Shown here piece by piece: positions 42,601 to 54,018 of a DNA stretch of 64,000 nt. Both the position numbers and the translations under genes were made by a program. Position 1 is the stretch's first letter; each line of letters starts with the position of its first letter. Below the pieces are notes generated by a model, which saw only the letters and a program-made list of their open reading frames with translations, was not told the DNA's origin and ran no database searches. This DNA comes from Piscicola geometra (taxonomy: Eukaryota > Annelida > Clitellata > Hirudinida > Piscicolidae): the NCBI GenBank assembly GCA_943735955.1, contig OX030956.1, positions 6,263,145-6,327,144 on the forward strand, in the 5' to 3' direction.

Positions 42601-45600
42601 GTTTTCTGCTTCGAAGTCATCACCAGCTTGCTACCCAGCAAAATTTTTCCTCCTGCGCTGATCTGTTGTTGAGGATTACATAAATATAGATTGAAATTTT
42701 TAAAAGTATTTATTATAACTCTACACTGTCTTAAATGGTGTAATCTTTGAATACTTTCCGTTTTATTTGGTTTTTCTAAATCCATTTTAAAGCATGATTC
42801 AGACTGAGTAACAATCGACTAACCAGATAGTTCACTTCGGGTATGAAGAAGTTGGATCTTAGCGTGAAAGTCATGTACGATTCGGTCTGTCAAGTCCAAA
42901 TTGAATTTTCATTCAACATGTATTTAATTATTCATTTAAATTATTCGCAAAAAAATAGTAAACAATGCATGTATCTGCACAACCCAAATTTTAACTTAAA
43001 AGCGTACCGAAGGCTTGTTTGTAGATGAGGATAGAGCGATGAACCGGTTATGGTAGCTGTAATAGCGGTAGCACCTCACCTCAACTGACTGGCCTGACTG
43101 CGGATGGGTCACCTGAAGAGGATTTGATAAGTAAAGAAAGTAGAATAAATTCATATTTAATTTATGATTATTTTTATTCTCGTAACTAAGAGCTTATAAA
43201 TATATTTGGAACGAAAACCCAAAAAAAAATGCAAGTCACAAGTAGCCTACAATGACGATGATGAGTCGGTCATTCTTCTGGGAAGTGAGCTGGTAGTTGA
43301 GGATGTTGTCATCGGGAATGATCCTCTTGTCTTCGGGAAAGTTGTTGTTTGAGCCTCCACTGCCCTCTGTTATCACCGTCACGACCACTTGTCTGTCGTA
43401 GAAACCGGTGTAGCGAGTGCCATCGTTGCGTGCCACTGCCACCTGTGTGCGTTTTCGATGCTTTGTATAAGACTCAGCGTAAATTTTATTTTAAATTAAA
43501 CAAGGCCTATAGAGGATAATTTTATAAACAAGGTGGTTTTCAAAATAACGATCATGGGTGCTGACTGCATAAGGCGCCTACCTGAATGTTGAAGGGCACT
43601 TCCGGCTTGAAGGTTCGGAACCTTCTACCAAGCAGCCTCAGTTTGATTCCATCCTTCAAATTTGATTTTTAAATGATAACATTTTTTGAAATAATATTTT
43701 TCTATTTTAAAAACTAAATATAAGAAACGGTTATTTTTACATTCGATTTCAACCTTATAGACGTGAGAAACGGCTGTTCCTGTGAGAGTTTCCAAGAAAT
43801 AGTAGTCATGCAAGGTGCCTACGAAAAAAAGATCTTTTCCCACGGGGTCTCCGATTTCGGCGGTAATTTCTTCCAGAGAAAATGTGAAGCTTTTGGTCCA
43901 ATACATCTGAAAAGTGGTTAGAGTCCAGTTATGGTTAAACCAGTTCCATTCTGCAAAAACATCAATCTCAAATTGAAACACTCTCCGTTCTTCACATAAG
44001 TATGACTTACGTATCCAAGTTGCTTGGTGATGGATCCAGGAAGCACTGATCCATCGGGGTTCATCACCCTCACCGTGATGTTGCCCACGCCGTATGCAGG
44101 CTCTCCACTCACGTGCCTTAGGAGGTTTTATGTAAGCATTAATTTTTAGTTTTTTTTACATTTTTAAAATTCCAAATTTGTTTATAAATTTTTTTAATAA
44201 CTTTTTTTCATATTCGACATTTTTTTATTAATTTTTCATATTCAATATTTTTTATTTAATTTTTTTCCATTATAGCAATAATCATGATAATTCTTCTCTC
44301 ACTCGGTGGTCATGAGGCCCATGATGCCCCATTCAGTGTCGTACATGAAGATGGGCACTGAGATGTTCGTTTCGAAGGAACGCTGCCCTGATGGCATGTC
44401 AAATGGAATCAGTGTTTTGTTGCTTGCTTTCATATATCTTATATAAATGAGGTAGAGTGCCTGTTTAATAACTTTTCAAAAAAAATTTCACTTCGTACAA
44501 ACTCTTGAGTTAAAATTTATGATATTAAATTTTTTACAAAGAATATAAGACTTACACCAGAACCTGACGTCAAAATAGTGCTTGTAGACATAACCCTGTA
44601 AAGAAAATCGTATTTTACCGTTTCTAAATCTATTTTACATTTTTACATGATTTTTTTCTTATATTAAAAAAAATTTAAGAAATATTTTCTTATATGCAAA
44701 CTCCATTTATTGAAAAGCACTCACGAAAGCCTCAACGACGACCGCCCATCTGCCCGGCTGCACTGGATACTCGATGTCAAATCCGTCTTCGAAAACGCCT
44801 TTAAGGAAGTTGCAAATTGCATTGGCAAACAATATATAGTAGTCTTATATATAATCATAATAAATGTGAATGTATGGTTCTGAAAAATGTTTGAGTTCAA
44901 ATACAGCTTAAAATCGATACCGAAGTTCAGCTGCTTCTGGATCCACCTTCTGACCTTCCTGCCGTCTCCATCCTAACCAATTAAAATGGAATCATTTTAT
45001 AGTTAGAACCAATGATCCCATAATAATAAATCTACCTACATCTAGTGGGTTTGAAGTAACTCAAATCACAAAAAGACCGAATGAAAAGATGGTAGCTTAG
45101 GCAAACCTCAATGAAAAGAGTCATGGAGCCGCTTGCAGGCATCAGGGTCTGCGTCACTGCAACCACTCTGAAATAGACTAAATTGAAGGTTGGTGCAGTG
45201 AGTTTAAAAGAGAATATTTTGGGTATAAAAAAACAAAACAATCATATTCAAAGGCTACCATCGATGATTATAATTCTATAACTAAACTCAAGCAGCAAAA
45301 AATAACATAACGAACAAAATGTTTTAGAGAAGTATAACTTATGTAAACCAATAGTTTCGAAAGAAGACAAACCTGACGAAGGGATCACATAGAGAGGTCT
45401 GTCAGTGACTACGAAGACTGACACGTATTTAGCGCTGTACTCGACGATGGTTTCGTTGTGGAAGATGGGCAGGTAGAAAGAGTAAGAGACCACGCTGGAG
45501 TTGATGGCTCTTAGAGGGTTTTGTACCAGACCTTCCACCACCAATCTGTGTTCGCCGGGCCTCGCTGTCAACGGCACCTGGTTTGAAAAAATATCGTAAG

Positions 45601-46418
45601 TTTCATAATTCTTTGCTGAGTACAGAAAACAAAGTTTATGTAGTTGTGTTCACAAAATGCACTGTTCTTATTGAATATTTCGGATGTTTAGATTAACAGA
45701 AAACCACAATAACCATTCATAAGACTTCTCAAAGAACAAAATCATCAAAGCAACTCGTAAAATCTGTCCGCGCATCACCAACCAGCATCTGAATACTCTT
45801 GGTGCCGGTCTCAGTGAAGGTCGTCTGCGAACCGACGTACTGGTTGCCGTCCACGCTGAGAAGAGCTGTCACCACCATGTCAGAGTAGAACATTCGATTC
45901 ACCGTTACGTGCACCTGGTGTTTAATCATTCATTTTTTGTTTATTTAAATCTAGATTAATCTAGGTAATTTATTTTTTCACATTTTAAATTGTATTTTTA
46001 TAGTTTTTGGTTATTTTAGAGGCGGGAAAAAATCAACAGAAAATATCTAAAACTATTTGTTTTAAAGGTTTATATTGAACAATCGCAAACTTCATAAATT
46101 TGTGTTGGTCTGACGATCCTTGGAGCTATGATTAAAAACTCTCTGTGGTGTCGATGAGATGAGAGTGTTGTAAGAGTTTTTAAGATTATAAATAAAAAAA
46201 TTAATATCTGTATATCAAAGCTAAAATTACAATTTGTATGGCTCTGGTCTACACCGAGCTATAATCAAACGTAGAAGGAAAGGACTAAATGAACGCCGGC
46301 TCATAAATAATACAAACTGGAAGGTAGGAAGTCGGTAGCCAGCCTGTGGAAAAAATGCATTTTCAGCGGGTGAAGGGAGGCTGATAAATACCAAAGCGAT
46401 CGTCAGTAGCAAAATCAT
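36618..46418 (-). CDS. Macroglobulin-complement-related protein (thioester-protein family, LDLa domain, no thioester)
   Basis: Alpha-2-macroglobulin/TEP family, about 1,560 residues in 37 exons. In minus order: about 46392-46418, 46091-46138, 45783-45914, 45378-45577, 45107-45167, 44921-44972, 44725-44798, 44556-44595, 44303-44387, 44011-44116, 43754-43906, 43582-43653, 43251-43442, 43008-43112, 42824-42886, 42477-42662, 42262-42411, 41968-42108, 41727-41796, 41499-41621, 41218-41332, 40973-41090, 40670-40783, 40428-40544, 40081-40215, 39754-39928, 39493-39681, 39125-39378, 38847-38948, 38557-38740, 38182-38414, 37900-38061, 37700-37762, 37442-37581, 37158-37329, 36972-37077 and 36618-36844. 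The N-terminal strand LIIAPRIVRPTQIYE and VVTDRPLYVIPS are typical MG domains. Exon 20 encodes a six-cysteine LDLa module. The alpha-helical (TED-like) region lacks GCGEQ. The C-terminus has a hydrophobic segment (FLLVIQTFALLLLTSYLVG), so it may be membrane-bound. This layout resembles Drosophila Mcr. The first exon and the exon 4/5 junction are uncertain; all others keep phase. Confidence 0.85.
41622..41726 (-). other. GC-AG intron before the LDLa exon
   Basis: The exon ends ATCAGACAAG and the intron begins GCTAGT. The next exon starts AGTTTTCCGCATG after CAACAG. Only this donor matches the phase of the LDLa exon. Confidence 0.7.
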
Positions 46419-47103
46419 GCTCGTTTGCGAGATCTGTGTGGTGGTATATTGTAGTTGGATACCCTTGATTTTATACAATTTACACTGTTCAAATCAATAT
46501 AATTTTTTATATAAAAAAGTCCTTTAATGATATTCACTTTATTCATTCAAAATATACACTAATTTTGTATTCTAATTGTCCACATTTAAGTTATTATTCA
46601 AATTACATGATGGTTTATAGAGAACTGATAAGCATAACGTCCAACTTGAGAACTTTGCAATATATATTTTTAAAGTAATAAGTTTGAGATCTTTAGATCT
46701 TTGCTTCTGAAGCTTTGAATATTTCTTAGTTTAACGAATTATCTGGTTATCTCTACCTGAATAATTCAACAGGTATAAAGACTCAAAGGCTACAAATTGA
46801 AGAAAGCAATAGCTATTTTTCAATTTTCACAAAACATTTTCAATTACAATTTTAGATGAAAACATTTATTCTATTGTTTATAATAATTAGTTTTTATTTA
46901 GTATGTATTTAAATAGCTGATCTTTGGTTTAAAAGTAAAAAATATTAAAACTATAAAAATATAATTGTGCTTCTAAAAAGTAATTTCATAGTATGACAGT
47001 TATACTACCAAATATATAAAAACTTCTTATTATTCACACCAACAGCAACAACGTGCATCTCAGTTAATAGACAAAACGAGAGACTTCATATAGTAATTTT
47101 AGG
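46419..47103. promoter_or_regulatory. Divergent intergenic region between the macroglobulin gene and ITPA
   Basis: 685 bp separate the two start codons. A TATATAAAA at 47013-47021 lies about 85 bp before the ITPA ATG and could be a TATA box, but the region is so AT-rich that this is weak. An in-frame upstream ATG for the macroglobulin exists at 46478. I prefer 46418 because it opens directly into the hydrophobic leader. Confidence 0.4.
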
Positions 47104-47835
47104 ATGGCAAACAAGATTTCATTTGTAACTGGAAATGCTAACAAATTAAAAGAAGTTGTCATGATCCTTGGAGAAAGATTTTCAGAAACGGTACTGATGT
47201 TTTTATTATATTAAAAGGGTATACACCGTAGTGTACTATACAGTCATATCCATGACCCCGAAATGAATCATCACTAAGATTTGCAACAAAGATGTTGACT
47301 TGCCAGAGTACCAAGGAGAAGCTGATGAGGTGAGCAGGCTAAAATGTGAAGAGGCTTTGAGAAAAATTGGAGGACCTGTTTTAGTTGAGGACACTTGTCT
47401 GTGCTTCAATGCCCTAGGCGGCATGCCTGGACCCTATATCAAATGGTTTCTCAAGCCGCTAGGACCTGAAGGTTGTTTTCATTACTTTTAATAGTACAAT
47501 TGTAAACCTAAAAATGATTTTCGTATTTTAAAAACTCAAATGCAGGTCTCTACAAGATGCTTGCAGGCTTTGAAGACAAGTCAGCTGAAGCAGTATGCAC
47601 ATTTGCCTATCATAGTGGCAAGGAGGGTGATGAGGTGATGTTGTTCAAGGGGGTTCAGAAAGGAACCATTGTCTTTCCAAGGGGTTCCAGGGATTTTGGC
47701 TGGGATCCTTGCTTCCAGCCAGAGGGTTATGAGTTGACTTATGGGGAGATGGAGAAAGAGCTTAAGAACACATTTTCACACAGATTTCGAGCTCTTGACG
47801 AATTTAGAAAGTTTCTCATTTCACAGTCACTTTAA
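47104..47835 (+). CDS. ITPA: Inosine triphosphate pyrophosphatase
   Basis: Cytosolic housekeeping enzyme that hydrolyses ITP, dITP and XTP to monophosphates and so keeps deaminated purines out of nucleic acids. Three phase-consistent exons (47104-47190, 47279-47471, 47546-47835) give 189 residues (human 194). Diagnostic motifs are [12 protein letters not shown] at the N-terminus, [31 protein letters not shown], the substrate-pocket [13 protein letters not shown], and SHRFRAL near the C-terminus. The start ATG opens directly into the conserved first beta strand. A poly-A signal AATAAA lies at 47995-48000. It is divergent from the macroglobulin gene. Nothing unusual was noted. Confidence 0.95.
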
Positions 47836-47994
47836 TTTTTCAGAGTTTACTTTGAATAAGAAAAAGTCAAGAATATATTTAGCATACAAATTTAATCTTA
47901 CATTATTGTGCCAGAAATTAATTATTCTTTTTTGTATAACAAGCAGTCATTCTTCTATAAGTTGGAAAAAAAAATCAAATTTGTTTTTATTTTC

Positions 47995-48000
47995 AATAAA
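47995..48000 (+). terminator. ITPA polyadenylation signal
   Basis: AATAAA 160 bases after the ITPA stop codon. From here to about 49380 I see no gene or clear element. Confidence 0.5.
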
Positions 48001-49389
48001 TTGAAACGAGATTTGCCACTCAAGTGCCCTTATTTCTACCTATAGATCAGGATATATGGGATACTTTAATTTTAGATATCTTTTAGCTATAATAAGACTT
48101 AAACATTTAAAATACAGCTATATTAATTTTTATCAAACAATATTAAATTTATAAAATATTTACATAAGGAATGAAAACATTTTTAAAGAATAAAATGAAG
48201 ATCCACATGTTCATTAATGTTCATGAATTACTGTCTCAGGAATAATTTTCCTTCTCTGTTCCTTATACCTGAATATTGAAATAGGTAAAAAATTAATCTT
48301 CTTCAAACAATATCACATTGATAAGAAAATAAAAATATTAATATAAAAACATTGGAGGCAGTATGCATCAACTCAGTCTCTGTTGCTGTTATTCCTATCA
48401 CGAAATATGTTTCTTCTTTTTATTCCAACACCTTAAGACTAAGACTTATTTTTGGAGAGCTGATCAGAACCACAGTTCCCCCATCACGACCTGATATTTT
48501 TTTTATTCTGTAGCTTGACAAATAGGATTGGGATCGATGTACTTATTTCAATGCATTCATCGTATGTAATGTATGTAAAACTGGCATGTTATTATAAAGA
48601 AGTTTTGAGCGGTTATGTGTATTTATTTTAAATATAAAATGACTTATGCACGAGAAATTTTGTTTGATCCGGGCAAACCAAATAATTTTTGGAAATTTTA
48701 GGGAATAGTTTATTGATTATTAGTCCTAGCCCTAATAAAGAGTTTTTTCACTTTGGAATGGTCTTCCTTTTGAATAGGTTAATCAGGATAGTGTTTTGAA
48801 TTTTGAGAAGGGCTTGAACAGGTTTTGGGAGTTTTTATATAAATGGTGCGCTGACCTATAATAAGTGAAAAAAAGGCGAAGTGGAAGAGGGGTGAGAGAA
48901 GATAAATAAAAGAGTACAAAAAGAAGAAAGACGGGTAGAGAAAAGAAAATGATAGGATAAAAAAATTATTTATCTTATTTTGTAATGTGACATGATGGTT
49001 TTTTTTCGGTAATAGGCATACGATTTTTTTGCACCCATATTTCTGTGTCATGTTATGTCACAGGCTGCCATGTAATTAAAGAGCCTGGTAGACGACAGTC
49101 AAAGTACAATTAAATGAACTATTTTAGTCTTTACTACAAGAGTTTTTAAAGGTGAATGATGTCTTGGATGACATTTTAATACGTAAAAATAATATATACA
49201 GTATATAATACCATATTATCGTGGAAAACTATTGAACTCGTTTTCAAATCAGCTTATAAGGTGGGTCCTAGGCTCATCTTGTTCAAGCGAAATTAATTTT
49301 TAATTATTTTTCACCATAACATAATTAGCAAAGGCTATAGCAAATAAACCACAATCAGTAGCTTCTCTAGGTTTTTACTCAGAAATACA

Positions 49390-49750
49390 ATGAACAGTAA
49401 TCCCACCAATAGTGCTTGGTCTGGGAAGAAAATTTTATGGGGATAGGTTGTTCATGTAGGCTAAAATAAGATCGCTCCCAAAACACTTCCCTGGAGCACA
49501 TCACTGATCTGAGATCGTTACGTCAACAGAAACTCTCTGTCTTTCAGGAAAGCTTGAATCCCGTATAGGATTAGGCCACGTGTGCTTAAGTGTTGCAACT
49601 TGATCAACAGGCGCTGGTGTAAGACTTTGTCAAACGATTTGATGACAAGATAACATGTTGTTTTTTAAAAGACTTCAGAAGTTCATCCGACAAAGTTAGA
49701 AGTTGGGTTTTACAATTACTTTTCTGAATCCATGCTGGCAGTCAGTTAAG
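49390..49750 (-). pseudogene. LINE reverse transcriptase relic (central palm region)
   Basis: The minus strand, read across several frameshifts and stops, gives CQHGFRK, CKTQLLTLSDELL, SFDKVLHQRLLIKLQHL, ILYGIQAFLKDREFLL and SDVLQGSV. These are the successive blocks of a non-LTR retrotransposon reverse transcriptase (QHGFRxxRSCxTxLL, FDKVxHxxLLxKL, WIxxFLxxRxQ, SxVxQGSVLGP). The many lesions show that it is long dead. The short FDKV-to-QGSV spacing points to a jockey/CR1-like group. Confidence 0.7.
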
Positions 49751-52680
49751 ATGTTGTTCTTGCCCAGGTGACCTTGATATGCAGCAAACCATTTTAGTTA
49801 TACAATAATATGTGACTTTCCCATGATGGATACAACACCGTTTAGATAGGGAAGTGTGCGTCATTCTACAGAAAGTATAAATGTATAAAAAATCATCAAT
49901 AGATGTAACAAAAGCTTGACCACCAATCATATGCTAGTCACTCAACAATTTCCGTCCATGATAAATTTTTCACCAAACTTATCAAAATCAATATTATCGA
50001 TCTGAATTTTTAAAATAATAAAAAACTATTATGAGCTGAAGCGACGCTCGTCAATTGATTTTGACATTTTTTACCCTTGTGACACTTTCTTGTGCAACTG
50101 GTCCTACGTTTTCTGCATTTTAATGACTTTATTGCAACTTTTGTCTTACATTGACAACGAGATACTTGGAAGTCATTTTTTGACTGTTCTCATTGATGGC
50201 CTCTCTTAGAGATAACCTGGTTCAAGTTTCCCAATTTTGTGAATTTAATTCTAAATTCTCTTCATAGCACTTCTTTTCACCTTCACCGAAGCAGTTTTTA
50301 GTAACACAAAATTTTAACTTCTAAAAAGCATATCGTGAGCTGGAAAAACAACTGGCCAATTTAAAGGTTTCTATGGAAGACGGTGGGATAACTGTTCTGC
50401 GTATTTCTGTGCCGATTTAGAAACAATCACATAGGACGTACCTTGTTTTGGAATAGAGAAGCTCTTTGGGGTTTCCACTAATTACAATGCTATCCAAGAC
50501 ATCATCCACATTGAAAAGAGCTTGTAGTAAAATACAAGGAGCGTATGTTGTACTGTGATTGTAGTATACAATGGTTTTATTATTGTGCATTTTGCTATAG
50601 TATGTTTATTAAGGTTATAACAATAGATATCTTTGTATGAACTTCTGCTTCGCGCAGAAGATCGAATATGCGCTATTCTAGAATATGGCGCGTAAACCAA
50701 GAATTGACAACCGAAGTAAAGATTGAACAAATCGCGGAACAAATATTTTATTAGACAAATAAAAGTATATTTTATGCATTAAAACAATTTTGTTGAAAAG
50801 ACAAAAAAGTTAAATAATTTTTTAATGGTTTGGTAAACTTCAAAAATACGTTTTTTCAACACTTCAATTTGTTTGTTGTCTGATTAAAATGAAAATTGAA
50901 TATTTTTCACCGTGCATCGAGGCCTATGAAACGCCTTGGAGTAAAAATCTAGATTAAAATAAATAGAATAAGGAAGCAGCTAGTGAGGCTGATCACAACA
51001 AGTCTTATAGAAGTCGAGTTGAAACGCTCGATTTGCTTTTGATGTGACAAAACACTATTGGGCGTCAAGACAGAGCCCGAAATGGGCAGTAAAAGGCGAT
51101 GCCGAGTGACGTGGAGTGTGGAAATTAAATTTATTTCAATCATCAAACCCTTAATAAGATCACCGCACGAATATCGCTGAATCTTTTATTCTTCGTACTT
51201 GCCAACCGTTGAAAAATTCAAGATAAATGTCGTTGGAAAGTTAAATTAATCGACTCGTAAAGCTGCTTATTGTTCTCCTGAGGGTCTTGTTCTTATTCTC
51301 TTTTTCCATATATTTTTAATTAGACAGACTTTTCCGCTTTTTCAATGACACTGGAGAGTTAGTCGAGTGTCTAAATTGTCAGTTTACAGCTGTCTAATCA
51401 CGATTCTTTTTTAAATAGAAGTGCAAACAGAGCGAACATAATTAAATCCGGTATTAAAGTTTAATCGATAATATACCTTTATGCAGTCAAACATTCCGAA
51501 AATATATCGAAAGTTTAGAGCGGAGTAAAATTCGTGAATAGATCGTATCTTGCAAAAAGCAATGAAAGAAGTTCTTTAGGAGAACTATCTTGAATGACAG
51601 GCTCCAAACAGGCGCTTCTATTTGACTTAATGTCTTCAATCGCTTATGAATAGATAAAAATATAAATTTTAATACAAAATGTCTTTTTGGATTCCTCTAA
51701 ATAAGAGGTGATACTGATCAAAAGTCATCACAGCCCTTATTTGAAACATCTTCTTAAATGATTTTTCTGAGAAGCATTGCTTGAACAAATACTGTTACTT
51801 TATTATACAAATATCTTCATTTGTCGTTTTTATATTTTATTAAAAGCTTTTGGATAAAAAACAAAAATCAGTAAAACGATTAATCTTTGTTTTATTCATA
51901 TATCGATATCTTAAACGTTTTCATTTATTATATAAAAACATAAAGCTTACATAATTACAGTCGTTTCAGTTTTCAAAATGCTAATTCAAAACGTTTTAAA
52001 ACAAATATATAAATGTTTAGTGCATTTTTTCAAAGAATGCGATTAAACCATAACACAATGCCTGCAATTAGGGCAAGAATAAATAAATGTGACAGAATGA
52101 TGAAAGATTTTAAAGATCTTTCTTCTTCTTTCTAGACGGTTTAATTACCCTTAAAACCGTCATAATTGTTTTCCAACTATTTAATTGACTCACCATTGTG
52201 TGCTAAACGTTCAGAAAATATTTTATAATGGAAAAATATTCTTTCAACAAAATATGAATTCAAACTATTGTTTCAGACTAAAATAAAATGTATAATAAAA
52301 CCAGTTTCGCTAAATAATATTTTTTAAAAGTCAATTTATGAGTTAAAATAATCACAGAAAACAAAGTGTTAAATTGCGATATAGGGTTTTAAAGATCAGT
52401 TGATATCATATCGTCTGAAGAAGATACGAATGAATATGACTGTTGCATTCATACTTCAATCTTATTGATCATACTTCAATGGAAGAGTTTTCAAACGTGT
52501 AAAAAAATTATTGTGTAATCATTCTTCACTAATTTTGAAATTAGTTTTAAAAAAACTTTAATTTGTTTCAAATTACCATTCTTTATACCTAAATTAAAAT
52601 ATATGATTGTCTAAATGGCACGATGTTTAATAATTTAATAGTCCAATTAGCGAGGCTTATACCTTTTTTCCATGCGTGTG
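49751..52680. other. Gene-poor AT-rich interval
   Basis: No convincing exon, RNA gene or mobile element was found between the reverse transcriptase relic and the homeobox promoter. It may hold distal regulatory DNA for the homeobox gene, but nothing in the sequence shows that. Confidence 0.5.
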
Positions 52681-52697
52681 CGATCTGAAGCCGGACT

Positions 52698-52706
52698 TAT
52701 ATAAAG
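52698..52706 (+). promoter_or_regulatory. TATA box of the homeobox gene
   Basis: TATATAAAG in a locally GC-richer setting (CCGGACT upstream, GAGTCGAATCACT downstream), 209 bp before the proposed start codon at 52907. This position is suitable for a TATA-driven promoter with a 5' UTR of roughly 180 bp. Confidence 0.5.
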
Positions 52707-52906
52707 GAGTCGAATCACTCTGGAAGGACTCTTGTGAAAGGAATTGGTTATGGCTTTAGCTAATATTCTTTAATGAATGCTTTAAATATTTCACTTATTA
52801 TTTACCTGATTAAACTATTAGTTTTCCAAATTAAAACCAAAAACCGATAATTCATTTAATTACTTTGATCATTTTAGCTTTCCCTTAAGTTGTTTCTTAC
52901 AAAGTG

Positions 52907-54018
52907 ATGTTCAGATTCCTGAACTATCCGTCTTTCTCGTCTGCTTTAGTTACGAAAAAGCAGGAATCCGGTTAGCAGTTCAAATTTTTAGTAAAATATG
53001 AAAAAAAAGGTCTTTGAGGATTCACATCAAAATCTTAGTAATTTTAATTGAAAACAATTAGAATTTTCAATGTAGGCTAAACTAATCATCTATCCTAAAC
53101 GCTACCACAGGCATTGCTCCCCCTGCGGCCCTGAGCACGTATTGTATGCTTGAGAACTACAATGATGAAGGGTCGTGCCGCAAGAAACAGCGAAGAAACA
53201 GAACCACCTTCAATATCTACCAGGTTTGTCTTTAACTGATTTAAAATTCTTTTTTTTAAATGTCAGTCTTATATTATACAATAATTTTTTTTAAATGTAA
53301 AAAAATTTAAAGTTAGAAGAACTGGAAAAAACGTTCAGCAAGACTCGCTACCCAGACGTTTTCACAAGAGAAGAACTCGCCTTCAAGATTCAGCTGAGTG
53401 AGGCAAGAGTGCAGGTTAACAATACATTTTTGTAAAAAAATCTAATAAAAACATTAAAGTGTTGCAAAGACTGACTTTTTTCAATGCAATTTTTTCTGGG
53501 ATCTTCAATAAAGGACATATTTTTCAAATTAAAAATTTGAAACCTATTATTCCTCACAGGTTTGGTTCCAGAACAGAAGAGCCAAGTGGAGGAAGACTGA
53601 GAGGAGACTTGATGGTGGGACTGACGGCAAAAGCTCGGATGCCGAAGATGACGACACTGACATCGACGTGGAAGAAGTTTCAGATGATTTAAACAAACCT
53701 TCTCTTGTAGACAAGCCGATCACAAGTGATTTAAAAGATTTTCCAGAAAGAAAGAATGATAACAGTTGTGAAGACTCTGTTAGGAGAGCTTCTTTCCACA
53801 AGCCATACTTGCTTTCAATGCCACCCATCAATGGCTTCTTCCCTCACTATTCGCCAAACATTCCAGTAATTTCGTACCTTTCTTCGTGCTACTTTCCTTC
53901 GTTTCCGTCCCTCCACTCGCCTCTGATGCTGAACCACAGGCGCATGGTGTGCAAGACCAGCGAGAATCTCGGGCAACTTTGTGCCAAACCTGGCTTGTCT
54001 GATTTCCAAAAGAATTGA
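52907..54018 (+). CDS. Paired-like (Q50) homeobox transcription factor, DRGX/Prrxl1-like
   Basis: Nuclear DNA-binding regulator. Four phase-consistent exons (52907-52970, 53111-53223, 53313-53414, 53560-54018) give 245 residues (human DRGX about 263). The first exon ([14 protein letters not shown]) was found by phase and a good donor, and its MFxF start recalls DRGX. The homeodomain starts at [11 protein letters not shown] and continues [34 protein letters not shown] and [15 protein letters not shown]. Gln at position 50 and the [14 protein letters not shown] ending are as in DRGX. The homeodomain is interrupted by two introns, one after TTFNIYQ and one after EARVQ before VWFQ, the latter a common site in paired-class genes. 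The acidic, Ser-rich tail has no OAR motif that I can see. Orthology to DRGX is likely but not proven, since Otp, Arx and Rx are near relatives. Confidence 0.85.

Noticed and set aside
43918..43981. Macroglobulin exon beginning at 43950 (EWNWFNHNW)
   Set aside because: Its phase does not fit the previous exon (44011-44116). The acceptor at 43906 before MYWTKSF does.
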